Positions 32,126 through 44,564 of a stretch of 64,000 bases of DNA are shown piece after piece. Under the pieces are notes generated by a model. That model searched no databases. It was given only the letters and a program-made list of their open reading frames with translations, and was not told the DNA's origin. A program made the translations under genes and the position numbers. Origin of the DNA: Triatoma infestans (lineage: Eukaryota > Arthropoda > Insecta > Hemiptera > Reduviidae); NCBI GenBank assembly GCA_011037195.1, contig JAAEAF010000119.1, positions 1-64,000 on the forward strand, written 5' to 3'. Every line of letters starts with the position of its first letter. Position 1 is the stretch's first letter.

Positions 32126-32455
32126 TGTAAGCAAAACACCAGCGTCCAAATAAAGAAGGGTTGCACGGGAAAGTCTACGAGAAAGATTGGGAAACCAGAG
32201 AAAGGAGAAGAAGAAGAAGAAGAAGATGAGACTGTCGCTCCATATTCAGGGGCTCTAGAAGAAATAATGAAAGCAGCATCCCCGACAACTGGTCTCTCCC
32301 CACTGTTGAACATCAGTACGCCCCCTCATTTTCTACAATATAGGACCATTCCCGGAGACGAAGTGGAGATGGTGAAACTTTTGCGACCGAGTGAGGGGTT
32401 AATAATGATGATGAAAGAGACAGGAAGTGATTGTAGTATGTATGGGTGGTTCTGA
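32126..32455 (+). CDS. possible host gene 3' coding exon, unidentified
   Basis: An open frame runs from 32090 to a stop at 32453-32455. A plausible splice acceptor 'cctttctacag' ends at 32125 and the frame then starts at phase 0 with a Cys codon, giving 109 residues. The product begins Lys/Gly-rich (KKGCTGKSTRK), has an acidic run (six Glu then Asp-Glu) and continues as ordinary protein-like sequence (APYSGALEEIMKAASPTTG, then TPPHFLQYRTIPGDEVEMVK). Base composition is less AT-rich than the flanks and family A is absent. I do not recognise a family. It could be a terminal exon, a retrocopy fragment or chance; a poly(A)-like run at 32722 is compatible with either a gene end or a retrocopy. Confidence 0.35.
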   Translation, partial: CKQNTSVQIKKGCTGKSTRKIGKPEKGEEEEEEDETVAPYSGALEEIMKAASPTTGLSPLLNISTPPHFLQYRTIPGDEVEMVKLLRPSEGLIMMMKETGSDCSMYGWF

Positions 32456-33200
32456 GTTCATTCTTTGGGTCCAGCAATTCTCTCTCTCTCCTACAAATCT
32501 GCACACAGTCAGCTTCCGATGTGCTCCTACCCCTGACCCTTTCATCGTTTCCAACAACCTCCTCTCTCACCAACAACCACTTTCACTCTACTATTACTGC
32601 TAACTGTTGTTATTACTTGTTACGAGACAGACCTACAGACATAAAGAGAGTTTGGGTTTTCGTTATCCTTTGTGCTGACCACACACTTTACTTCCCCCAT
32701 ACTAAGTTATTCCACTAATGAATAAAAAAAAAATCTCGCGAGAAATGATTCATACAACTTTTTTAAAAAAAAGTTGGTAAACCTTTCTTTAAAGACCATA
32801 TTTTACATGCAATTGTTCCAATTTAATATGAGGTTGTAACGATACACACACACGTTGGTTAGCACCCATATTAGTAGTACTTGAAGTGATTACATTGTAG
32901 TCCCAAAGATAATGCCTACTTTATAGATTACGCAGAACTCTCAAAAATGTTTCAAATAAAAGTGATGTAGTTTATTTTTTTCTAGAAAACCCCAGAAAAC
33001 TTGGAAAACCAACTCACCCCAACCCCAGCAGAACCCTTATAAAAATTAATTTTCTCATAGAAATATTTCAAAAATACAAGAGACGGAACTATATATGTAT
33101 TAGGAATACTTGGAAAAATCATTGGCGCTATTTAAACAAAAGGAAAATCACAAAAAACTGAAAACTGAAAAAGTTGAGTGATATGGTTTTGACCACTTTG
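32456..33200. other. possible 3' UTR, then family A fragment
   Basis: 32456-32720 has a CT-rich tract and no second exon signal. A reverse-orientation family A piece follows from about 32740 to 33190, with 'aaagtgatgtag' and 'tctagaaaa' landmarks. Confidence 0.4.
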
Positions 33201-36200
33201 ACAATTTACTGTCTTTATATAAAGCTTTAAATAAATGATAAAAGTAAATTAGAAATTGCTTTCCTTTATTTATTTATTTTTTTGTAGCCAGCCCCAATTT
33301 GTTAGCATCTCTAATATGATGAATTTTTATAATAAATTGTTTTCCTCATATTGACATTTAAAGCGTTGTATGCTAGCAGCGGTGACATTTAAAACAGTGT
33401 CTATTCAAAAGCTCCACTCAGCATTTTGAACAAACCATTCAGCACGTTCCACCAAAATAAAGAAAAACTGTCAGCTACAAATTCCCTGTTCATTTATTCA
33501 TGCATTCTTAGGGTTATTTCACTCTATTTATTCATAAACATTATTTTACATTAAAGGGAAATTTGTATTTCTTTAATGGATTATTACTATTAAGTTTAAT
33601 CGTTTTTTTACTATTTATCACATTAACCAGTGTAAAGGAAAGAATTTAATTAAACGGATAGACAATTATTTCTATACATTATTGGAAAAAAGTTAATTAA
33701 CACTAACATTATATGGATTAAGTATAAAAATAAAAGCATAAGGTTTGTTTCATATATCAATAAATAGCCTAAAATTAAAAATATCTATTAATATATATCG
33801 ATTGAAAAAAAGAAAAAAAGTGAATAGTCTAGAGAAAAAACAGAGATATCTTTTTAATAATGAGTCGTAAATTAAAGCATTAACAACGAAAAGTACCTTC
33901 AGGAGGTATATAAATCCTAAAATAGTTTCATCTTCATAAAGTGGCACTACATACCACACCTTTGACAATAAAAGAATTGTTCAATAAACTGTTCAGGTTA
34001 GCAAAGGCTGAAAGAATAGGTACAACTAAATAGACATTTGAATTGTTACAAAAAGGATAGGAGACTTGGATTCAATGACGTCGCAAACGCATAAATTGAT
34101 ATGGAAGTAATAATGAGAAGTTGTAACTGTGATTGGAGAAAGAGTAATCCAGATATATTTACAATATGAACGACCAAGATTAGTTCATAAAAAAATTTTA
34201 TAATAATTTCAGTATAGACTGGGAGACAAAATTAATAATAAATATAAAAGACCAGTATCAAAGAAAACAAAAACTAATCGGCGATGTTAAAAACTGAACT
34301 AGATATTTTTAGCACAAAACTTCGTCTGTAATGAAGATTAATTAGATTCGTTAAAACAAAGATTAATATCATAACTATGCAATCAAGAATCAACAGATGT
34401 AATTCGCTTTAAAAATTTTAATTTAAAATAGTAAAACTATTAAAGAACTAATCCTATACATCTATACTGCCAGGGATTACATAATAAAGATTCTTTTTAC
34501 TTATATATTAATGTCTTTATCGGTAATAGATAATTCTTAAAAAACTTAAAATCCGATTAAAAGACAATAACATTTTCTATAAAAACTAATGGAAAAAGAG
34601 TGGGAAATTGATATTAACAAAATTGTACAAAATTTTGAAATAATCAACAAAAAAGTGTACAGAGATTTCAGTTACCTAAATATCAAAATAATTATGGTGA
34701 CTTTAGAAATTGCTTAATCTATATTTAATATAAAACTTTATTTCATTACATCATTATTTTACCTATGTATTCAAAATATTAGAAATATAAATTAATCATA
34801 ATACTGAATTTGAAGTGGCACAAATAGATTTATTAAAATGGTTTTATTAAACACTAATTTAATCAATTTCACATTGCTACATTTATCAAAATTATATATA
34901 TATCATTTTAATTTTATTATTTATTTATATATTCAATGAAAAAAAAAACCGCTTCTGTGTGAAATCACCAAAGGAATGAGACTGGGATACTTTCCCCTAT
35001 CAACCTTTATACTTGGCTAACATCAGCTGGTTACAGCAGGACAAAGAAAAGAACAAGGAATGAAATGATGTGAAAATGGATCGATAAAAATATAATAATA
35101 CATTATAGGTCAAATTGAAAAAGAAGAAATGAAACTTCAACTATGGCCCACTCATTATGTAAAATGGACGAATAAAAGAGATATGTTGAATTTTATGACA
35201 TCAAATTGAAAGAAACTCATTGCATTATTGAACAACTGAATGTATTGTTGTTCATTATGAAGCAAACAGATCCAGGTCCGTATAAACAATAGAATCTTGA
35301 AATTTTCATCAAGCATGTGTTCTTTACCGATTAAGGTTATTCAAGAATATAAGGCGGAATGATTAGAAGTTTATTCCTGAAAACTTATGTTAGGGAACTC
35401 TTACAGATGCTTGAAGAACGATGGCAGAAAGAAAAAAAAAATTATACAATATATACCTGTAGAAAGGAGGAAAAGAGGTCACCATGAAGAGATAAGTCAA
35501 AGAGAATTCAAACGACAGAATTAATTGAAAAATAAGATGCTATAGAATATGAGCTATGATAAAATTGTAAACACCTTGGAGAAACTGAAAAAGAAGTATA
35601 AAAAACTATGAAAAATTTTTTGCTTAGATCACTCTGTGTATGGCTAAGTAATAAATTAATGACATTCAAGACTTACGAAACTGACTGTTTAGTTTTGGTG
35701 AGACTGATGCAAGCACAGCATGTTGATCTAAATACAGTTTTCAAATTTGAAAAAGATTTATCAATAATTAGTTTAGAAAATGACTAGTTAATAAATGTTG
35801 CGTTTATCATTATTGTTTCTTTAAATTTTCTTAGTTGATCTGCAGAATTATGCTATTATTTTAGAAATTCTTAGATTTAGGCCTGTTGATAAGACATCGT
35901 TAACTTCAAATGCCTATATTTCAATTGATTTTCTGCCATCATTAGAGTTGCGAATTGTTGAATTATTATTGCGCTCTTAGTATTCATCACTAATAAGTAT
36001 ATAGAACACAATAACTGTCAAAGCTCTAATGATAAGAAATCCTGTCGAATTATAGGCTCTTAAAATTAAATGATGTCTTTATAAATTGGCCTAAATCTAT
36101 GAATTGTCAAATGTATAAATTATTTTCCTATTAAATTCAATAACAGTCCATTAATGAATGATTAGTAAAAATAAATAATCCTACAAGATATTTTTGTAAC

Positions 36201-36486
36201 AATTCTTTGTTAGTATAAATAAGCCAGTGGCTGTGTGAAGTTTTTCCTTCAAAGAATATAGTTTATTTTCAGATAGGGGAAGTGAACTTTCTTTTGGAAA
36301 TTAGATTAGAAACCAAGGGTCAATATGGTATAGTAGAGAAGGGCTGTCTTGCAACTTTCCAAATAGGGGAGGGAAAACATTCATCCCTCCCTCTAAGTTT
36401 TCTGTAGCAATATAGAAAGGAAAATAGTCAATAGTGGAAGCTAGAAGAAAACATGTTTTCAGAGTTTACTTGTCCAGTCTTAAACG

Positions 36487-36529
<43 letters not shown>

Positions 36530-36830
36530 TTTTCTAAAAAAAACAAAAACTGGATAATACATTTAATAAACATTTATTTATTCCTATTTAAAGTCCAAAT
36601 TTGTGAGGAAATTTTCAAATATATTCGCTTACAGAATCATCTACAAAGGGCCTCTCATAAATTTACTACTAGTGTTCAAATATTCTCATAGATGGCACTA
36701 TAATATAGTTGTTGAAAGGTCCCTTTTGGAACATCAAGTTCATACATTATGCTCTTTTATGTTCACAACCTATACTCTTTCATAATTAAATTCTAAAGTT
36801 TAGGGAAATAAATAAATTTTTTACTTTCTC
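33200..36830. other. repeat-poor AT-rich stretch, no gene recognised
   Basis: Unlike most of the window this 3.6 kb lacks clear family A sequence. Between 34950 and 35700 the sequence is less homopolymeric and could be a decayed coding region, but no frame longer than about 85 codons and no motif was recognised. A (TTA)n microsatellite is at 36489-36528. Confidence 0.45.
36489..36528. repeat. (TTA)n microsatellite
   Basis: About 13 trinucleotide units. The poly-Leu frame across it is an artefact. Confidence 0.9.
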
Positions 36831-37429
36831 TTACTGCTTAGTAACATGACCAATTTTTTCAAATGGAGATTTTCATGTTTTGAGGTAACCTTTGAGTTAC
36901 TAAAACAAAATACATACTCAAGAACGGAAAAATCATAGGAGGCTGTCAAACATGGTATCTAAATAGATTTGGGATACCATGGTGGCATAGTGGAAGGTTT
37001 CTGTCAACTGGAAAATGTGACTTTACTGAATTTTGTTTTATTTTTTTTAGTTTTTATGGATTTTTATGGATTAGTTTTTTTGGATCTGCACAAAAATTTG
37101 CTCCAATAATTTCTTTAAATTTTGCACTCTAACGCCTCATATTAGCTCCATCATTTTTAATTGAAACAGTTTTTCATGGAAAATTATCTTTTTGGAGCAA
37201 CTGGCTGATAAATGAGCACCGTTCAGCTTTCTTATAAAATGCAATTTTAATAAAATTTATGATACTATCACTATGTTGTGTTTAACCGGAAATGCGACTG
37301 TGTATCGATTCTGAATTTTTTCTGAGATTTTCTGGAAAACAACTTGAATGATTTCCTTCTAAGCTTGGAATGGCAACTGCACATTTAATCAAATTATAAC
37401 TTTTATTTGAATTTTTGTCTCCCCCGGAA
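36825..37429 (+). repeat. family A copy, left part
   Basis: Starts 'ttactttctcttactgc' near 36829 and continues through 'tgttttgaggtaacc' and 'gaaaatcataggaggc' (diverged) to a second unit near 37285 ('aaccggaaatgcgac'). It is interrupted at 37440 by the LINE end. Confidence 0.65.
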
Positions 37430-37439
37430 AAAAAATGTA

Positions 37440-38180
37440 ATATATTTTTTTTTTGAGGGTTCTGTACCGCGACCATTCTTGAGCTATTGTACCTTCCTCT
37501 GGTGCCTAGGATGAGCTTTAGCTCATCTATAGCACCCTCTCCAGGTTTAGATCCCTGAGGAATCTCAGGGGCATTCCCCCTGTATGGGCATTCAGGGGAT
37601 GGAAGGTCCTGGAAGGTTCTAGGGTAGGTATTTCTTCCTCCCCTATCTGGTAACAACCCAGACTACTAAATCTTCTTTGAATGACGGCATCACAGTCCGT
37701 GAGGAGATGTATCGGAGTTTCCTCCGCCTCTCCACAGAATCTGCATATGCCGTCACCTACTAGGCCAAGCTTTCTCAGGTGCCCCCTGAGTCTGCAATGC
37801 CCCGTAAGGAATCCCGTAAGAATACGGATCCTATTCTTACTCAGACTGATGAAGGCTTTCGACCTTTCCTGGTTATAACCGCCCAGACAGACCTTGGCCT
37901 GCCTCAGTCCCGGGATGGTGTTCCAGAGACGAGCTCTTTTAGCCACCTCGTCACTGACTCCACAAAAGGACTCTGGCCCAATAAGAGGAGATACAGCGCC
38001 TTCCTTTGCCAGGGCGTCAGCTGCCTCATTACCTTCCACGCCGACAGTCCCGGCACCCAATGTAGGGTAACCTTATTGCTCCTGCCTAGTTCGTTAAGCT
38101 TGTCTAGGCATTCCCATTCCATTTTAGAACTGATTACATAAGAGCTCAGTGCTTTAATGGCCGCCTGGCTGTCGGATCCT
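37440..38180 (-). pseudogene. 5'-truncated LINE end: RNase H tail and zinc motif
   Basis: The minus strand encodes DSQAAIKAL, then VTLHWVPG in one frame and GVEGNEAADALAKEGA in another, the C-terminal half of an RNase H domain split by a frameshift near 38055. Next comes LTGFLTGHCRLRGHL and CRFCGEAEETPIHLLTDC, a CX2C-X8-HX4C zinc motif. It then reads to the stop after LNLERVL near 37527. It is flanked by 'aaaaaatgta' at 37430-37439 and 38181-38190, with an A-run tail on the minus strand beside the first copy. A further 4-5 decayed copies lie at 38.4, 41.2, 42.0 and 51.1 kb. Confidence 0.82.
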
Positions 38181-38419
38181 AAAAAATGTATATTTTAGGA
38201 ACTTCTGTTGGAAATTACTAGAAACCCTGACCATTATGCGATGGTCTAGGATGTAATCAACATTCAGATTCTAAAAGTGTCAGGTTCTTCATCATCTATG
38301 CAATACTAATAATTATTAGATTATAATCAAAATCCAAAGTTGAGAAATATTTGCTACTTGGTAGGATCATAATTGTTGTTTAAAAAAGTCGAATAACTTC
38401 CATGCCTCTAAACTTTTTC

Positions 38420-38645
38420 TGAATGATGCAATTCGTTAACAAGTGTATTGAAGTTTCCTCCATCTCTGCTTTTAGAATCTCTTCAAGCGTCAACATGTGC
38501 TGAGCCCAGCTTCTTCAAATGCCACGGCACGTGAGAAAACCTTCTTAGAACCTATTTCTATTCAGATTGGTGCGCATGCCTCAGAACCTTTTTTTTTTTG
38601 GGGGGGGGACTTCATAGCTATCCATAAATATTATTAGCCTTTTGG
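38420..38645 (-). pseudogene. decayed fragment of the RNase H LINE
   Basis: Recognised by alignment with 37660-37860: 'gaatgatgcaattcgttaac', 'gaagtttcctccatctctgc' and 'gcccagcttcttcaaatgcc' match the zinc-motif coding region. No frame survives. Confidence 0.55.
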
Positions 38646-41227
38646 TTTCCCATTCATTTTTAAGCACCTCTTGGAGTGATAGAGAGCTTATTACATAAAA
38701 ACATTCAGGTCCCATGGAAGGAAGTTGCGACTTATTGTTCTCTATGCCATCCTTATGAGATCAATTCATTAATAGCGGCTTAGGATCTACAATGGTTGTG
38801 TAGACTCTAGTTATGTATTCCAATGATTTCAGATATCCATCAGCCAGGCAAGTCTCTTTATATTTTAGCAGTACAGATCATCGATTGGCTTAATATCATG
38901 CCGGATTCGGAAGACCCATTGCTGGTCTTCTTTCTATTACGGATTTTCACTTTCCTTTGTTTCTCTTAATTAATAGACTCAACTTTTTCTGTTACTACAT
39001 ATAATATCACCATATTAAAGGCTAATTGTTTTCTAACCTTTTAGATAACCTGCATAAAATAATTTTGATCAAATATATTTACTAATTAAAGTTTGGAGAA
39101 TTTTTTTGAATTCTGATATTTTCCAACACTCTTCCGTTACCTTCTTGTCTAATAAAAGTCCACATATGTTTAATATTATATTTGAACATAAGACAAAGTG
39201 AGTCAGCCATATTCTAGAAGTAGAGACCTATATGAGGGTCAAATTGATAGGGGTGTATGGAGCCCAAGCCTAAACAGTTTCTTTTAAAAGCTATACGCTA
39301 TCCACCCTAAAAAATCTTTTATGTATTCTTCGTCTCATTCCTCTTTCCGTTTGGGGTTGCTTTATGATCCTCATTGGGAAGGAGAAAGAGCTATACCAAG
39401 AGTTATCTGGGAATTACATATATTGACATTATGAGGCTGTGTTTACTCTTCTTCCATTTTTTCTTCTTCTTCTTTTTATATATGGAAATAAAACTAAAAG
39501 CCGGAATATAAAGATATAAAAAGAAAAATAATAATCATAATACAAAAAAAAATAAAAAATAAATTTTGATATAAACTTTATTTTTCCAAAGTATTATTTT
39601 ATCTTTTTTATTTTTATACTTAGTGACGTAAGAGGATACGTGACTCTATTCCAGCAGTGATCATAAACTTTAAATGTTTATATTATTAAAGAATCTGGTG
39701 AGAAAGTTTCATCCGACTTTCTTTTAACTACAACTATTTCAATTGCTATATTGGCAGATTTTCTTTAAACTTGGAATTGTCCATACAAAATTGTTCCAAC
39801 AAAGATAAAATAAGTAAATGTTGCTTCTGTGCACTGAGGCGGTTAGAATGTGATTCACCTGTAGTCCAACAGATAGCGCTTTCATCAAATCCCAATAACA
39901 CTTGAAATCTAATGTCATAGATTACACCAAAACATTTTCTAAAGACAATGTTTTACTTTCTCTTACTCGTTGGTAAATAAGTATTGAGATCGTGTCAAAT
40001 TTTTTGGTTATCGAATTTTTAACCGGAAATAAATATTTTAAGGACCCCTGAGTAAGTGTGTTTGTGTAAATGAATGAAAGAAAAATCGTAGAAAATTCAA
40101 ATTTGATATTTTATTTGGATATCACCATAGGATCGAACAGCAAGTTGAAATTCCTCACCGGAAGTACCATTTAACTTTAATGAATTTTTCAAATTTTTTG
40201 CAATTTTCTCCGAAAACGGTTCAAAAGATTTTTCATTAATTTAAACGGTTTTCGTATTGAATAGATTTTTCAAGTTATATGTTAGGCCAAAATTCTGAGT
40301 TAGAAAAAAAAATCGGTTAATCAGGAATACGAGTTTTATGTTATATATTTCGGATGCATTATGTATACTTAGTTATTTGTAGGTCATACCGTATAAATAA
40401 ACGATAAATCATAAAAATATGTATATTACTGCAAGAGAAACCCATGTGAATGTGAATTGAATATTTCACTCCATGCCCCCCCCCCCCGAGGTCTTTTAAT
40501 AATTTATTTCCGGTGGACACTCGTATTTTGAAAATTTGACCCCATCGTAGTAATAATACATACCCCTAAAAATGTTATAAACATCTCTATATATTTTATA
40601 GGATATTAAGGTATATAAAGTTTATAATAGCTTTCAAAATTATATATATATAATAATAGGTGTACAACTTGCATGTTGGTTTAGATGGACCATAAATTTG
40701 TTACAGGTGTTGCTCCTAAGCTGCTATCTCAACATTTAATCTATAGTTCGCTCTCTCACACACACTCTCTCTCTCTCTCTTTCACACACTCAATCTCTCT
40801 CACTCACACACTCTCTCTCCGGGTGGTGGGAGTATTTATAACTGAGCAAACACTACCGGCTGTACATTTCCTTTCGTAATTCTTCGTGCTTTTTCGACTA
40901 TACGATTGACTTTAGTTTTTATGAATGCCATTTCAAAACACATCACTCTCACGATATATTTAGATGTTTAATTCAATTAGTATATTTGTGTGTTAACTTT
41001 TTAATTTAATAATGTTACATAGTCTGCTTTATTTTGTAATTTCTGATCAGAGGAATGTTGTTTTTTCTTCTTTTTTTTTTTTTAAAAAAAAAGCTTTATG
41101 TTTACGAATTTTTTGGTCTGGCTGTCTGTCTGTTTGTGGTGCAATAATTTCAGTCAAAATTTAATCAAATTGTGATAGATAGAAGAGATAGTACTTTTTT
41201 GTTATTAGAACACGGTTATGATTTTTT
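38646..41227. other. AT-rich stretch with family A pieces
   Basis: Reverse family A starts near 39700 ('aatctggtgagaaagtttc'), and a plus copy spans about 39955-40470 with the left-end signature at 39957 and right end near 40440. A CT/CA-rich tract lies at 40750-40822 and poly(C) at 40479-40488. No gene recognised. Confidence 0.45.
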
Positions 41228-41860
41228 TTTGTGCTGGGAGAGGTAGTACACGGCGACCATAAAAGGTCTATTGCGCCACTCCACTGTTGCCAAGGGTGAG
41301 ACCACTCACCTACAGCCCTCTTTCTACATTAAGAGAGGAATGTCAGGTTCTAAGGAGGTTTTATCTTCAACACCTGCAACTACCCATGCATCCCAATCTT
41401 CTTTGGACGATAGCATCGCAGTTCGTTAGGAGTATATTGGTGTCTCTTCCATTTCCATCACAAATCTGCAGGTACTATCGCGTTCTAGGCCCAGCTTCTT
41501 CAATGCCCCCAGAGGAAACCCGTCAGAATGGGAAGCGTGTTTTTACTTAAATTGATGTTAGCTTCATACCTTATCTGGTTATAACCGCTCGGGCAGATCT
41601 TATCTTGTTTCAGGACTTGCAAGTATTTTCCAGAATTGTGCTCACTTCACTTCCTCCTCATTTCTGAGTACTGTCCGGCCGCTTATTTTACACAAAGTTT
41701 CAGGCCCCAAAAACAGACATATAGCGCCTTTCTTTGCCAGGGTGTCGACCATTTCATTTTCTTCTACGTCAACATGTACTGGCACACAAATACGGTAACT
41801 ATGCTGTCCCTGTCCAGATCAATGCCAAATGTTTTGCTAAGATGTTGTTATTATTACTTT
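41228..41860 (-). pseudogene. decayed copy of the RNase H LINE end
   Basis: Aligns with 37440-38140: 'ggttataaccgc' then 'agatctt', 'tagcgcctttctttgccagg' and 'gcccagcttcttcaatgcccc'. Stops and shifts throughout. Apparent plus-strand frames here are shadows. Confidence 0.7.
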
Positions 41861-42029
41861 CTCTTATTATTATTCAAAGAGGAGAGGACCAAACCCTACG
41901 AAATCCAAAGCTTCTGTGGGCCCATATAGCTACCCTAAATGAGATCAAGAGTCCAGCCCTGGGTTTTACCCACCTAAGATTCACCATTTCAAACAAATCG
42001 AACCCACCTTAAAAGGAAACAGCCTACAT

Positions 42030-42190
42030 ACACTCTTTCACAGACATCCTGTTCTCACAACCCAAACAATCCATCGTGAGATGTATAGGTGTTTCTTTCT
42101 CTGTTCTCACAAATTCTGGCAAAAGGGGTCTGGCATGAGCCCCATTATATAGAGGTGTCTCCTTAACTACATCGCCCCTCCGGTAAGAGA
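42030..42190 (-). pseudogene. further decayed RNase H LINE fragment
   Basis: 'ccatcgtgagatgtatagg' and 'gtttctttctctgttctcac' correspond to the zinc-motif region at 37690-37745. Confidence 0.45.
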
Positions 42191-42606
42191 TCCAATGAGA
42201 TGATGGAAGAGTTGTTAAGATGTTACAAAAGAAAATTGATTAATCGGAGTTGAAGTGAAAGCCTTAAAAGAAAGTGGCGTAAGTGTTTCACACGAGAATT
42301 TTTTTAAAAAAATTAGGAAAGTAAGAGAAACTCGATGATAGAAGCGGTGCAATATACTAGTGATTGACATTTACCCTCAATATATCTGCCAGTGTCTTAT
42401 CAATTTACCTTTTCCCTGTTCCCCACACCCCATTGCCTGACTGGTTGTGTATATAGTAATATTGTCGACTCAAATCTATATACATATATAGGAGAAATCA
42501 CTATATAGTAACAGTATAGACAGTCTGGTGGATGGGAGGACCCCCCTCACCACTTTATCAGATAAACAGATCCCTGAACGGTACTCCGGCTCCGGGACTG
42601 ACTCAC

Positions 42607-42641
42607 TCTCTGTTGTCGTCATTGTTGTTGTTGCTAAACAT
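42607..42641 (-). other. possible host 5' exon, very short
   Basis: An ATG at 42641 (minus) opens about 11 codons rich in Asn and Asp, ending at a perfect donor-like GTGAGT (complement at 42601-42606). The surrounding ~200 bp is GC-richer than its flanks. No promoter element or downstream exon was found, so this may be chance. Confidence 0.15.
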
Positions 42642-42869
42642 GGAAATGTATTATTAAAACAATACACTACTGTTGCTGTCAATGTATAAGCTAGCCTGGG
42701 CCTGGCGTTGCTGTGTAATGCTTTTGTATTTTCCTTGCAGATTTTAAAAACAGTTGTTAAAAAGCGTGAGAGATTTATTTAAAAAAAAAAAAAAATATCC
42801 TATTGGTTTTCAATTTTATTTTATTTATTTTAATTTCTGGCTAAGTGTTTAATCACAAATATATTTGTT

Positions 42870-44260
42870 TCTTACTTTCTGTTAATCCTAGTAAGAGGAA
42901 TTATTGTAATCTTGTCAAATTTTCGATATCGAGTTTTCACCAGAAATACATGTTTTGAAGTCCCCTGAGTTCAAAAAACAGAAAAATCGCAGAAAGTACA
43001 AACTTGGCATTTCGTGTAAGGTATCAGTATGTGATCCAACAATTAGTTGTCCGTCAAAATTCATCAACAGGAAGTACCACTTTACTAAATCGTTTTTTTC
43101 ACTTTTTTGAGATTTACTCGAAAACAGATCAAACGATTTTTCTATAAACTTCGTATATGAATTGTACAGCTCGGACTCCACCTAGACAGACGATTAACGT
43201 GGAACCCTCATACTCGGCTCAAACGAAATAAACTAAATTATCGATATAGAATGCTAAAAAAAAACTACTAGACAAACGCTCAAAACTTACACTGCACAAC
43301 AAAAGACAACTGTACATTCCTTACTAGCTCCTATTTCGGCATGCGGCCTCCAATTATACGGGACTACCAAAAACACAAACCCGTATCGTATTCAATCCAA
43401 AATCTTACGCACCACCGTCAAGGCTCCCTTCTACGACTCTAACCTCACTATTCACACTGACCTAGAAATTCCCTTCGTCACCACTTTAGCCAAATCTCGC
43501 TATCTTAAAATTCCATTCCAAATTACCTTCTCATTCCAATCATATCCAAGCCCTCTGCACTTCCTCTCTCCCCACAAACCTTCTAAATGCGCGACCTTCT
43601 AAATGCGTAACGACGGCCTATCTTGAGTTACAGTCGTACACACTAAGGCCATACTGGCGTATTACGACTGGATATGGCGTATTACTGCTGTCGCTGGATA
43701 GCTCAAGGATAGATTCAAGCCAGGGTGTGTGCGCTAACTAACGGGCATACTTCCGTTTTCATTATTTACCTTTTTTACTTGTTGCATGGTTACTGTTCAG
43801 TTCTAAAAATCTTTAAATAAAATAAAAAAACATATAAAGAACTACAAACTTTATATGGGCAAATTCAATTAAGGCGGCTCTCTAGTGGGTAGGGTGGGGT
43901 TATGTTTTCTTCTAAAGTGCTATATTATACAATTTTATGATCAGAATGGTAATAATTAGAATTAAATTTGTTACCAAAATTCTGAGTTTGAAGAAAATCC
44001 GGATTAAGACCGGAAATGCATTTTTAGAGAATCTTTTTTTCCATTTTTTGGGGGGGATTTTCTTCATTTTAAACAACGATTGATTTCATTCAATTTGTTA
44101 AACCAACTATTAATACCGAGACCTATCATTTTTGTTTGAAACTTTCTTTCGAGAAAGTTCATTTACAAAACTTTTTGGAAAACGGGGGGGTGGGAGTTAT
44201 GTTTTTTCCAACAGCCATTTTATTAAGTTTAGATTCTCATTGCATTCTCTTACTTAACTT
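42870..44260 (+). repeat. family A copy interrupted by a LINE
   Basis: Starts at 'ttactttctgttaatccta' with 'gtaagaggaattattg' and contains 'ttttcaccagaaatacatg', 'caacaggaagtaccac', then after the LINE 'aagaccggaaatgc' near 44010. The right end is indistinct near 44230. Confidence 0.7.
43168..43830 (+). pseudogene. 5'-truncated Jockey-like LINE fragment
   Basis: Same family as the LINE at 234. Begins abruptly with LGLHLDRRLTWNPHTRLKR, then decays. Downstream blocks (CAA/CTC-rich plus strand, 'attcaatccaaaatcttacg') match the RT C-terminal region. 3' end is A-rich with AAATAAAATAAA. No clear target duplication. It sits in family A. Confidence 0.75.
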
Positions 44261-44564
44261 CTAAAATTTCATTTTGTGAAAATCATTATGAGATATTCTC
44301 TGATTAGCTCCTTTGTTGCGGGTAATCTGGATTCGATTTCCAAAGCAATCTCCATTAAATTTATATCGGCAATTTCCACAAAACTAGTCTCATCTCTGAT
44401 GCTGAATTTTACGGCGATATTTCTCACAACAGAACTTGGTTAATTCATGATAAAGCAGAGGAAGTTGTCTGGGTGAAAATGAACAATAGGGATTACAACG
44501 GGCCAGCCTCTTGTCTAATTGCAGCCACCCAATTCGGGGATTTGAATGTCTCGTAATTTTATAT

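Noticed and set aside
32041..32313. A minus-strand poly-Ser, poly-Phe/Tyr frame
   Set aside because: Low-complexity antisense of the GAA-rich tract and the AAT/A run; the plus frame is more protein-like.
42607..42641. A confident host first exon
   Set aside because: Only a short ATG-to-donor stretch supports it; kept as a low-confidence note, not a gene call.
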